From positions 1 through 64,000 of the forward strand of contig CAWHEG010000029.1 of the NCBI GenBank assembly GCA_963828405.1: 64,000 bases of DNA, given 5' to 3'. Below are positions 55,424-62,961 of the stretch, piece by piece. Origin of the DNA: JANMJD01 sp963828405. Lineage in GTDB: Bacteria; Actinomycetota; Acidimicrobiia; Acidimicrobiales; Ilumatobacteraceae. The translations under genes were made by a program, and so were the position numbers. The number at the start of each line of letters is the position of its first letter. Positions within the stretch are counted from its first letter, which is position 1. The notes under the pieces were generated by a model. The model saw only the letters and a list, made by a program, of their open reading frames with translations. It was not told the DNA's origin and did not search any database.

Positions 55424-57172
55424 ATGAAGCTCACCGGGGCCCAGGCCCTCATCAGGAGCCTCGAAATGGAGCAGACCGAGGTCATCTTCGGCCTGCCCGG
55501 CGGGTGCATCCTCCCCGCCTACGACCCGTTGCTCGACTCGTCGATCCGCCACATCCTGGTGCGTCACGAGCAGGGCGCCGGTCACATGGCCGAAGGGTAC
55601 GCGCACGTCACCGGCCGCCCGGGGGTGGCGATGGTCACCTCGGGCCCGGCGGCGACGAACATGGTCACACCGCTGTGCGACGCCTACATGGACTCGATCC
55701 CGATGATCTGCATCACCGGCCAGGTGCCGACGACGGCGATCGGCACCGACGCCTTCCAGGAGTGCGACACCGTCGGGATCACCCGGTCGGTCACCAAGCA
55801 CAACGAACTGGTGATGACCGCCCAGGACCTGCCGCTGATCGTGCGCCAGGCCTTCCACATCGCCACGACCGGGCGGCCCGGGCCGGTGCTGATCGACGTC
55901 CCCAAGGACGTGCTCCAGAACTCGATGGAGTGGTACTGGCCGACGGATGCCGAGGTGGCCGACTCCCTCCCGGGTTACCGACCGACGACCAAGGGACACC
56001 CGCGGATGATCCGCGAGGCCGCCAAGTTGATCCTCGCCGCCGAACGCCCGATCCTCTACGTCGGTGGCGGCGTGCTCAAGGCCCGGGCGGCGGAGGCCCT
56101 GCGTGAGCTCGCCGACCTGACCCAGATCCACGTCGTCACCACGCTGATGGCCCGCGGCGCCTTCCCCGACAGCCACCCGCTGTGCCTGGGCATGCCCGGC
56201 ATGCACGGCAACGCCACGGCGATCACCTCGATGCAGCAGGCCGATCTGCTGATCAACCTCGGCGCCCGGTTCGACGACCGGATCACCGGCAAGGTCTCGA
56301 CCTTCGCCCCGGAGGCCAAGATCATCCACGTCGACATCGACCCCGCCGAGCAGGGCAAGGTCCGCCGACCCGACGTGCCGATCGTCGGCGACTGCCGACT
56401 GGTCATCGAGGAGCTGCTCAAGGAGATCCAGCACCTGCTCTCGGCCGGTGAGGCGCAGGCCGACACCTCGACGTGGAAGAGCCGCATCTCGGGCTGGCGC
56501 GAACAGTTCCCGCTGCACTACGAGCCGTCGGAGCCCGGCGAGGCACTCAAGCCGCAGTTCTGCCTCGAGCATCTCCGCGACATGGCCCCGCCCGACACCA
56601 TCCTCGTCTCGGGTGTCGGCCAGCACCAGATGTGGTCGAGTCAGTACTGGAACTTCGAGAAGCCCTACACCTGGGTCAACTCGGGTGGACTGGGAACGAT
56701 GGGCTTCTCGGTGCCTGCGGCGATCGGTGCCAAGGTGGGTCGGCCCGACGCCACCGTGTGGGCGATCGACGGCGACGGCTGCTTCCAGATGACGGCCCAG
56801 GAGCTGGTCACGGCATCCGTCGAGCGCATCCCGGTGAAGGTGGCGATCCTCAACAACTCGTATCTCGGCATGGTCCGCCAGTGGCAGGAGATGTTCTACG
56901 ACGAGCGCTACAGCGAGGTCTACCTCTCGCCCGACCTTCCCGACTTCGTCAAGTGGGCCGAGGCGATGGGTTGCGTCGGGATCCGCGTCGAATCCCCCGA
57001 GGAGGTCCAGCCGGCGATCGACAAGGCCAACTCGGTCGACGACCGTCCCGTCGTCGTCGACTTCCGGGTCGATGCCCGCGAGAAGGTCTTCCCGATGGTG
57101 CCCGCCGGCTTCTCCAACGACGACGTCGTCCTCCACCCCGCCCAGCTCGACCGCCGGGGAGGCCTGCGATGA
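55424..57172 (+). CDS. ilvB: Acetolactate synthase large subunit
   Basis: 582 residues from the ATG at 55424 (MKLTGAQALIRSLEMEQTEV). IlvB condenses pyruvate with pyruvate or 2-oxobutyrate using ThDP. Catalytic Glu49 lies in VRHEQGAGHMAEGYA; the ThDP motif is AIDGDGCFQMTAQE to VKVAILNN. FAD-domain block NLGARFDDRITGKVSTFAPE is also present. Expression is likely controlled by the upstream attenuator. The stop overlaps the start of a small ORF (ATGA). Confidence 0.96.
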   Translation: MKLTGAQALIRSLEMEQTEVIFGLPGGCILPAYDPLLDSSIRHILVRHEQGAGHMAEGYAHVTGRPGVAMVTSGPAATNMVTPLCDAYMDSIPMICITGQVPTTAIGTDAFQECDTVGITRSVTKHNELVMTAQDLPLIVRQAFHIATTGRPGPVLIDVPKDVLQNSMEWYWPTDAEVADSLPGYRPTTKGHPRMIREAAKLILAAERPILYVGGGVLKARAAEALRELADLTQIHVVTTLMARGAFPDSHPLCLGMPGMHGNATAITSMQQADLLINLGARFDDRITGKVSTFAPEAKIIHVDIDPAEQGKVRRPDVPIVGDCRLVIEELLKEIQHLLSAGEAQADTSTWKSRISGWREQFPLHYEPSEPGEALKPQFCLEHLRDMAPPDTILVSGVGQHQMWSSQYWNFEKPYTWVNSGGLGTMGFSVPAAIGAKVGRPDATVWAIDGDGCFQMTAQELVTASVERIPVKVAILNNSYLGMVRQWQEMFYDERYSEVYLSPDLPDFVKWAEAMGCVGIRVESPEEVQPAIDKANSVDDRPVVVDFRVDAREKVFPMVPAGFSNDDVVLHPAQLDRRGGLR

Positions 57173-57285
57173 CCGTGTTTGATGGCGGGTTCCTCGTCCG
57201 CTGCGCTTCCTCGTCGCGCCGCATGCTCGCTCTGCCTGGCGGCAGCACGCTCGCCGCCGACTTCACCATGGGAGGTCTGCGATGA
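57169..57285 (+). CDS. 38-residue micro-ORF 1 between ilvB and ilvN
   Basis: ATG overlaps the ilvB stop (ATGA). The peptide begins MTVFDGGFLVRCASSSRRML and ends FTMGGLR, copying the GGLR end of IlvB. It has a good ribosome site (GGGAGG) eight bases upstream. Its stop overlaps the next ATG. No homology is recognised. It may be translated as part of a coupled chain, or simply result from repeat insertion. Confidence 0.45.
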   Translation: MTVFDGGFLVRCASSSRRMLALPGGSTLAADFTMGGLR

Positions 57286-57398
57286 CCGTGTTTGATGGCG
57301 GGTTCCTCGTCCGCTGCGCTTCCTCGTCGCGCCGCATGCTCGCTCTGCCTGGCGGCAGCACGCTCGCCGCCGACTTCACCATGGGAGGCCTGCGATGA
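57282..57398 (+). CDS. 38-residue micro-ORF 2 between ilvB and ilvN
   Basis: Encodes the same 38-residue peptide as micro-ORF 1 from the second repeat copy, in a different frame. It starts in an ATGA overlap with micro-ORF 1 and ends in an ATGA overlap with ilvN. Coupling is kept because the 113-bp unit equals the 117-bp ORF minus the 4-bp overlap. Confidence 0.45.
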   Translation: MTVFDGGFLVRCASSSRRMLALPGGSTLAADFTMGGLR

Positions 57399-57946
57399 CC
57401 GCGATGACCGTTTCGGGGCGACCGGCGCACCACATCCTCTCGGTGCTCGTCGAGAACCGCGCCGGGGTGCTGGCCAGGGTGGCCTCGCTCTTCGCCCGGC
57501 GTGGCTTCAACATCTTCTCGCTCGCCGTCGCCCCGACCGAGGACGAACGCTTCAGCCGGATCACGATCGTCGTCGACATCGAGTCGGCCCCCCTCGAACA
57601 GGTGACCAAGCAGTTGTTCAAGCTGATCGACGTGGTCAAGATCTCCGAGCTCGATCCGCGCACCTCGGTGGAGCGCGAGCTGCTCATCGCCACGGTCCGC
57701 ACCGAGACCGAGGGCCGTGGCCAGGTGATGGAGCTCGTCCAGATCTTCGAGGCCAAGGTGCTCGCCGTCGGCGCCGGCGCGTTGACCGTCTCGATCGAGG
57801 GTCACCCCGACAAGCTCGACGATTTTGAGGATCTCCTGCGTGCCTATGGCATCGTGGAGCTGCAGCGCACCGGACGGGTGGCGCTGCCCAAGTTGGAACG
57901 TGACAGCACACGGAGTGTGCGCCCATTGAAAGGAAAGGTCAGCTGA
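57395..57946 (+). CDS. ilvN: Acetolactate synthase small (regulatory) subunit
   Basis: 183 residues. N-terminal ACT domain: HHILSVLVENRAGVLARVAS, LFARRGFNIFSLAVAPTEDE, FSRITIVVDI. The C-terminal domain (SVERELLIATVRTETEGRGQ, LVQIFEAKVLAVGAGALTVS, DKLDDFEDLLRAYGIVELQR) is complete. IlvN binds valine and tunes IlvB. The start is ATG at 57395 or 57404. The stop overlaps ilvC (TGATG). Confidence 0.95.
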   Translation: MTAMTVSGRPAHHILSVLVENRAGVLARVASLFARRGFNIFSLAVAPTEDERFSRITIVVDIESAPLEQVTKQLFKLIDVVKISELDPRTSVERELLIATVRTETEGRGQVMELVQIFEAKVLAVGAGALTVSIEGHPDKLDDFEDLLRAYGIVELQRTGRVALPKLERDSTRSVRPLKGKVS

Positions 57947-58974
57947 TGGCTGCCAAGATGTACTACGAAGCCGACGCTGATCCGTCGATCATCCGCGGCC
58001 GCAAGGTCGCGATCATCGGCTACGGCTCGCAGGGGCACGCCCATGCGCTGAACCTCAAGGACTCGGGTGTTCCGGTCGTCATCGGCCTGCGCGAGGGCTC
58101 GCAGTCGGCCGCCAAGGCCGAGGCCGCCGGCCTCAAGGTGATGTCGATCCGCGACGCGGCGAAGTGGGCCAACGTGATCATGCTGACGATGCCCGACACC
58201 GAGCAGAAGGCCACCTACGAGGCCGACATCAAGCCGTTCATGCGCAAGGGCAAGGCGCTCGCCTTCGCCCATGGATTCAACATCCGCTTCAAGCGCATCC
58301 GCCCGCCGAAGTCGGTCGACGTGATCATGATCGCCCCCAAGGGTCCGGGTCACCTCGTGCGGCGTACCTACACCGAGGGCGGCGGGGTGCCGTGCCTGAT
58401 CGCCGTCGAGAACGACGCCTCGGGCCAGGCCAAGGACCTCGCCCTGTCCTACGCCGACGCCATCGGCGGCGCCCGCGCCGGCGTGATCGAGACGACCTTC
58501 ACCGAGGAGACCGAGACCGACCTGTTCGGTGAGCAGGTCGTGCTGTGCGGCGGCCTGACGTCGCTCGTCCAGGCGGCCTTCGAGACGCTCGTCGAGGCCG
58601 GCTACCAGCCCGAGATGGCCTACTTCGAGTGCCTCCACGAGGTGAAGCTGATCGTCGACCTGATGTACGAGGAGGGCATCGCCGGGATGCGCTACTCGAT
58701 CTCCGACACCGCCGAGTACGGCGACCTCACACGTGGACCGCGGATCGTCAACGCCAGGACCAAGACCGAGATGCGCAAGATCCTCAAGGAGATCCAGAGC
58801 GGCAGGTTCGCCAAGGAGTGGGTCGCCGAGTCCGAGAGCGGCCGGGCCAACTTCAACGCGTTGCGCGAGGCCGGGCGCACCCACCAGATCGAACAGGTCG
58901 GCAGTCAGCTGCGCTCGATGATGCCGTGGATCTCGGCCGGCAAGCAGAAGGTCGCCGAGGCATCCGGCGGCTGA
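57946..58974 (+). CDS. ilvC: Ketol-acid reductoisomerase (class I)
   Basis: 342 residues. Rossmann motif IIGYGSQGHAHALNLKDSG (about 23-41), then FAHGFNIRF, MIAPKGPGHLVRRTY, TETDLFGEQVVLCGG, and the metal-binding block EAGYQPEMAYFECLHEVKLI. Short class I length with a single C-terminal knotted domain. IlvC converts acetolactate or acetohydroxybutyrate to dihydroxy acids with NADPH and Mg. It is followed by a strong hairpin terminator and ends the ilvBNC operon. Confidence 0.96.
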   Translation: MAAKMYYEADADPSIIRGRKVAIIGYGSQGHAHALNLKDSGVPVVIGLREGSQSAAKAEAAGLKVMSIRDAAKWANVIMLTMPDTEQKATYEADIKPFMRKGKALAFAHGFNIRFKRIRPPKSVDVIMIAPKGPGHLVRRTYTEGGGVPCLIAVENDASGQAKDLALSYADAIGGARAGVIETTFTEETETDLFGEQVVLCGGLTSLVQAAFETLVEAGYQPEMAYFECLHEVKLIVDLMYEEGIAGMRYSISDTAEYGDLTRGPRIVNARTKTEMRKILKEIQSGRFAKEWVAESESGRANFNALREAGRTHQIEQVGSQLRSMMPWISAGKQKVAEASGG

Positions 58975-59004
58975 TTGCGCTGGGTCGGCCCGAATCGGAA
59001 CGAC

Positions 59005-59039
59005 AAGAGGCCGGCGCTGGGGGGTTGCGCCGGCCTCTT
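59005..59039 (+). terminator. Terminator hairpin after ilvC
   Basis: AAGAGGCCGGCGC (59005-59017) and GCGCCGGCCTCTT (59027-59039) form a perfect 13-bp stem with a 9-base loop, 31 bases after the ilvC stop. No long T tract follows, common in GC-rich genomes. Confidence 0.8.
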
Positions 59040-59040
59040 G

Positions 59041-59380
59041 GTGTTCGCCCTAACCATGTGTTCCCGATGACGGGGCCGGCCCGACCGGAACTCGTTGAGT
59101 TCCGGTCAAACCTGCTGTCGTCGTGCCACTGCACGTAGTTGTATCACCACATTCAATCTGAATTCAATGGGTCGTCAGGACCATAGGGTCCGGAAGCCCT
59201 CAATGATCGCTCTCCCTGGACGGACGCGCTCGCGTTTCGTGGCGAGCGCTGCGGATATCGAATCCTTCGCCCGCCAGCGTCGCATCGCCTGGCCATAGCC
59301 GACTGGATCGGTCGACATTTCGACCAACTAGTGTCGTTCGCTGCACGTCACCGTCCGCCACCGACCGAGGAAGACAGATC
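59041..59380. other. Intergenic region before metY
   Basis: About 340 bp without a convincing gene; small open frames lack family features. It must hold the metY promoter. I looked for SAM-type riboswitch elements and saw none that I can support. The last 60 bp are less GC-rich. Confidence 0.5.
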
Positions 59381-60691
59381 ATGAGCGAAGCAGATTGGGG
59401 TTTCGAAACCCGCCAGATCCACGCCGGAGCGGCGCCCGACCCGACCACCGGGGCCCGGGCGACGCCGATCTACCAGACGACGAGCTACCAGTTCAACGAT
59501 TCGGCCCACGCCGCCAACCTCTTCGCCCTGGCCGAGATCGGCAACATCTACACGCGGATCATGAACCCGACCCAGCTCGTGCTCGAATCGCGGATCAACT
59601 CGCTCGAGGGCGGCTGCACCACGGCAGTCGGCCTGCCGGGCACGCTGGTCGTGGCGTCGGGCCAGTCGGCCGAGACACTGGCCCTGCTCAACCTCGCCGA
59701 GAACGGCAGCCACATCGTCGCCTCGCCGTCGCTCTACGGGGGGACCTACAACCTGCTCCACTACACCCTGCCCAAAATGGGCATCGGGGTCACCTTCGTC
59801 GAGGATCCCGACGATCTCGGGCAGTGGAAGAGCGCCATCCGCGACAACACCCGGGCGTTCTTCGGCGAGACGTTGGCCAACCCGAAGAACCAGTTCTTCG
59901 ACATCGAGGGTGTCGCCGACGTCGGCCACGACCACGGCATCCCGCTGGTCATCGACAACACCGTGCCGACCCCGTACCTCGTGCGTCCGATCGAATGGGG
60001 AGCCGACGTCGTGCTCCATTCGCTGACCAAGTTCATGGGGGGCCACGGCACGTCGATCGCCGGATCGATCACCGACGCCGGCAAGTTCGACTACGCGGCC
60101 AGCGGGCGGTTCCCCAACTTCACCGAGCCCGATCCCTCGTACCACGGCCTGCCCTACTTCCCCGCCCTCGGGCACGGCGCCTTCATCCTCAAGGCCCGCG
60201 TCCAGTTGCTGCGCGATCTGGGCATGGCCGTATCACCGTTCAACGCGTTCCAGATCCTCCAGGGCATCGAGACGCTCAGCCTGCGGATGGAGCGCCACTT
60301 CGCCAACGCCGACAAGGTCGCCACCTTCCTGCAGTCGCGTCCCGAGGTCGACGAGGTGATCCACGCCGGACTCGAGTCGAGCAGGTGGCACGACCGTGCC
60401 AGGGTCTACGGCGGCGGCAAGGGGTACGGCTCGGTGCTGTCGTTCATCCTCAGGGGCGGCAAGGATGCCGGCCAGAAGTTCGCCGACTCGCTGGTCCTGC
60501 ACAGCCATGTGGCCAACATCGGCGACGTGCGCAGCCTGGTGATCCACCCGGCCTCCACGACACACAGCCAGCTCACCGAGGCCGAGCAGGCCTCGACGGG
60601 CGTGTACCCGGGCCTGGTGCGCCTGTCGGTCGGCCTCGAATCGATCGAGGACATCATCGCCGATCTCGAGACGGGGTTCGCCGCCCTGTAG
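59381..60691 (+). CDS. metY: O-acetylhomoserine aminocarboxypropyltransferase (sulfhydrylase)
   Basis: 436 residues. A PLP enzyme of the Cys/Met metabolism family: it joins sulfide to O-acetylhomoserine to give homocysteine. Motifs: GFETRQIHAGAAPDPTTGAR, YTRIMNPTQLVLESRINSLE, VIDNTVPTPYLVRPIEWGAD, PLP-binding Lys217 in HSLTKFMGGHGTS, and HSHVANIGDVRSLVIHPAST. Length of about 430 residues separates MetY from shorter MetB/MetC. It links the sulfide produced after sulfate assimilation to methionine synthesis. Confidence 0.92.
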   Translation: MSEADWGFETRQIHAGAAPDPTTGARATPIYQTTSYQFNDSAHAANLFALAEIGNIYTRIMNPTQLVLESRINSLEGGCTTAVGLPGTLVVASGQSAETLALLNLAENGSHIVASPSLYGGTYNLLHYTLPKMGIGVTFVEDPDDLGQWKSAIRDNTRAFFGETLANPKNQFFDIEGVADVGHDHGIPLVIDNTVPTPYLVRPIEWGADVVLHSLTKFMGGHGTSIAGSITDAGKFDYAASGRFPNFTEPDPSYHGLPYFPALGHGAFILKARVQLLRDLGMAVSPFNAFQILQGIETLSLRMERHFANADKVATFLQSRPEVDEVIHAGLESSRWHDRARVYGGGKGYGSVLSFILRGGKDAGQKFADSLVLHSHVANIGDVRSLVIHPASTTHSQLTEAEQASTGVYPGLVRLSVGLESIEDIIADLETGFAAL

Positions 60692-60792
60692 CGCCACGTC
60701 GCCGGTCGCCCGTGGGCCGTTTGGTTCACGCGCGACCGGCCCGCCGACGGGTCATGCTCGACGGGTCCGTCCGATGACACAAGGGGTGTGCG

Positions 60793-62079
60793 GTGGCCAC
60801 TGCGGGAATCCTCAGATCGGCGTTGTACGTCGACTTCGACAACATCTACTCCGGCCTGTACGAGGAGGACCCCGACGCCGCCCGGGCCTTCGCCAACTCG
60901 CCGACCACGTGGTCGGGGCGGCTGCGACAGCGCCAGGTCGACCCTGCTGACGAACGGGAGTTCCTGATCCGGCGCTGCTACCTGAATCCGCGCGGCAGCC
61001 ACCCGAGCGAACCGTCGGTGTCCTATGGCACCTACCGTGACAGGTTCACCCGCGCCGGGTTCGAGGTGATCGACTGCCCCTCGCTCACCTCGAACAACAA
61101 GAACGCCGCCGACATCCGCGTCGCCCTCGACATCTTCGAGCTCGTCCTGCGTGGCACGGTGGTGGAGGAGTTCGTGATCGCCACCGCCGACTCCGACATC
61201 ACCCCGCTGTTGTACCGGCTCAGCGCCCACGGCAAGCGGTCGTTCCTGATCTCGGCGAGCCGCGTCGCCGCGGCCTGCTCGAGCGCGGCGACGAGCCATC
61301 TGGGCGGAACCAGCACCCTGCGCCTGATCCTCCCGGAACGCCCCGAGGCGCCCGTCCTGCTCAAGCCGTCGAACGGCACGGCGAAGGCGGGCACCCCCGG
61401 TGGGAGCCGACCGGCGAACGGATCCTCGCCGGTGGCCGTGACCGTCAACGAGGCGTTCGGCCCGACGGCGCCCACGGCCCCGGGGACGAACCCCGGCAGC
61501 GGTCGCGGCTCCGGGCCCGCACCCGCACCGGCATCGGGGGCGGGATCGACTGCGGTGCCGCCCCCGCCCCGGTTGCAGCGCTCCATGGAGGCGGCCGACA
61601 CCGGTACGGTCGCCGACCTCGACCAGGGGGTCGTGCCGGCCCTGGTGCGCGCCGAGGTCCCGCCGCTGAGCAGCGCGCAGTGGTCGGAGGTGATCCACGC
61701 CATCGCCACGTGCAACCCCGCGGGCGCCAAGCACGTCGAGATCGCCAAGGCGATCTACGTCGACCTGGCGGAGCGGGGCAGCGTCTGGCCGGTCAGGCAC
61801 CTGGCCGAGGTGCTGCGGCTCTGCCAGGCCGGTGGGCTGCCGCCGTACCGGGCCCGCACCGCCACGGCCATCGTCGAGGCGATCGAGCGGGGGATCGAGG
61901 TGCGCTGCACGGCCGTCGGATCGCCACCGAGCGCCGCCGACCTCGACGGGATACGGCTGCTGCTGCGCTCCCGGACGCTCGCCGAGTCGTTGTCGGCACA
62001 GCCGTTCGCCGCACCGACGACGCCGGCGGTGGGGCTCGAACCGCCGATCGGGGCATCGCTCGACGCGCCGGTCGGCTGA
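60793..62079 (+). CDS. NYN (PIN-like) domain protein with C-terminal helical domain
   Basis: 428 residues, GTG start. N-terminal NYN nuclease-type domain (about 8-160): ALYVDFDNIYSGLYEED, NNKNAADIRVALDIFELVLR and FVIATADSDITPLLYRLSAH carry the conserved Asp residues (D14, D16, and the DIR and DSD aspartates). A Gly/Pro/Ala-rich linker (about 190-270) precedes a C-terminal helical part resembling an OST-HTH/LOTUS-type RNA-binding domain (AKHVEIAKAIYVDLAERGSV, RHLAEVLRLCQAGGLPPYRA). Likely an RNA-processing protein. Known LabA/DUF88-like proteins share this NYN start. The substrate is unknown. Confidence 0.75.
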   Translation: MATAGILRSALYVDFDNIYSGLYEEDPDAARAFANSPTTWSGRLRQRQVDPADEREFLIRRCYLNPRGSHPSEPSVSYGTYRDRFTRAGFEVIDCPSLTSNNKNAADIRVALDIFELVLRGTVVEEFVIATADSDITPLLYRLSAHGKRSFLISASRVAAACSSAATSHLGGTSTLRLILPERPEAPVLLKPSNGTAKAGTPGGSRPANGSSPVAVTVNEAFGPTAPTAPGTNPGSGRGSGPAPAPASGAGSTAVPPPPRLQRSMEAADTGTVADLDQGVVPALVRAEVPPLSSAQWSEVIHAIATCNPAGAKHVEIAKAIYVDLAERGSVWPVRHLAEVLRLCQAGGLPPYRARTATAIVEAIERGIEVRCTAVGSPPSAADLDGIRLLLRSRTLAESLSAQPFAAPTTPAVGLEPPIGASLDAPVG

Positions 62080-62087
62080 TCAGCGGC

Positions 62088-62957
62088 TCAGCCGGTCTCA
62101 CCGCGGCGTTCGTCGAGGAATCGCTCGAACTCGGCGGCGAGCGCCTCGGCCGAAGGCATCGACGCCTCGACCCGCCGGTCGAACTCCCGTTCGAGCATGG
62201 TCACGAACGCCGCCGCCTGGGAGTCCGAGGCCACGGCGGCGTCGTGCAACCGGCGCCACTTGTCGATCTCGGCGGCGAGATCGGGAGCGGCCAGCTTGAC
62301 GCCGAGGACGTGCTCGAGGTGGTGGGTGAGCGCCATCGTCGAACGCGGGTGGCGGGCGTTGAGCAGGTAGTGCGGCACGCCGACCCGCAGCGAGATCGCC
62401 GGGATCCCCGCCGACTCGAGCTGCTGGTTGAGGACGCCGATCACCCCGGTCGGCCCCTGGTACTGGGGGCGCGACAGGCCGAGCCGTCGGGCGAGCCGAC
62501 CGTCGGTGGTGCTGCCGAACACCTGGGGTGTCCGGCTGTGGGGGATCGCCTCGGCGACCGCGCCGAGGGTGACGACCACCTCGCAACCGAGGCGGCGCAC
62601 GGCGTCGATCAGCGCGGCGACGAACGTGCGCCAGCGCACGTCGGGCTCGATGCCGCTGACCATCACCAGATCGCGGACGCCGATGCCCCGGCAGGCGATC
62701 ACGTCGTTGGTCGGCCACCGGATCCGGCGTTCGCCGTCGGCGTCGATGAACACGTTGGGCCGGTGCTGGCAGAAGTCGTAGAACGGATCCGGGTCGAGGC
62801 CGGCCAGCTTTGTCGACACGGAGTGCTCCAAGGCACCGTCGATCACGTCGGTGGCGACACCGGCCATGTCGAACAGCCCCTGCAGGGCGATCACGAAGAC
62901 CGGGCGGCGCAGTGGTTCGGCGGCCGTGTCGATCCACTCGAAACCGGCGGCGTCCAT
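62088..62957 (-). CDS. PAC2 family protein
   Basis: 289 residues from the ATG at 62957 (a GTG at 62960 is also possible). Motifs RPVFVIALQGLFDMAGVATD, RDLVMVSGIEPDVRWRTFVA, TLGAVAEAIPHSRTPQVFGS, TGVIGVLNQQLESAGIPAIS and VPHYLLNARHPRSTMALTHH follow the PAC2 (proteasome assembly chaperone) superfamily as found in actinobacteria. The biochemical role of bacterial PAC2 proteins is not settled. It starts 5 bp after the serC stop and is probably co-transcribed with it. Confidence 0.85.
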   Translation of the reverse strand: MDAAGFEWIDTAAEPLRRPVFVIALQGLFDMAGVATDVIDGALEHSVSTKLAGLDPDPFYDFCQHRPNVFIDADGERRIRWPTNDVIACRGIGVRDLVMVSGIEPDVRWRTFVAALIDAVRRLGCEVVVTLGAVAEAIPHSRTPQVFGSTTDGRLARRLGLSRPQYQGPTGVIGVLNQQLESAGIPAISLRVGVPHYLLNARHPRSTMALTHHLEHVLGVKLAAPDLAAEIDKWRRLHDAAVASDSQAAAFVTMLEREFDRRVEASMPSAEALAAEFERFLDERRGETG

Positions 62958-62961
62958 CACG

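Larger units (their letters stand above)
57157..57402 (+). repeat. Tandem repeat, 113-bp unit, two full copies plus a start
   Basis: GGGAGG-(C/T)-CTGCGATGACCG begins at 57157, 57270 and 57383, an exact 113-bp period. The two complete copies differ by one base. Each begins with the ilvB-type end (ribosome site and ATGA overlap). The unit contains the complement of GAAGCGCAGCGG. Confidence 0.95.

Noticed and set aside
59041..59380. SAM riboswitch before metY
   Set aside because: I could not identify a conserved SAM-riboswitch core or a terminator in this stretch.
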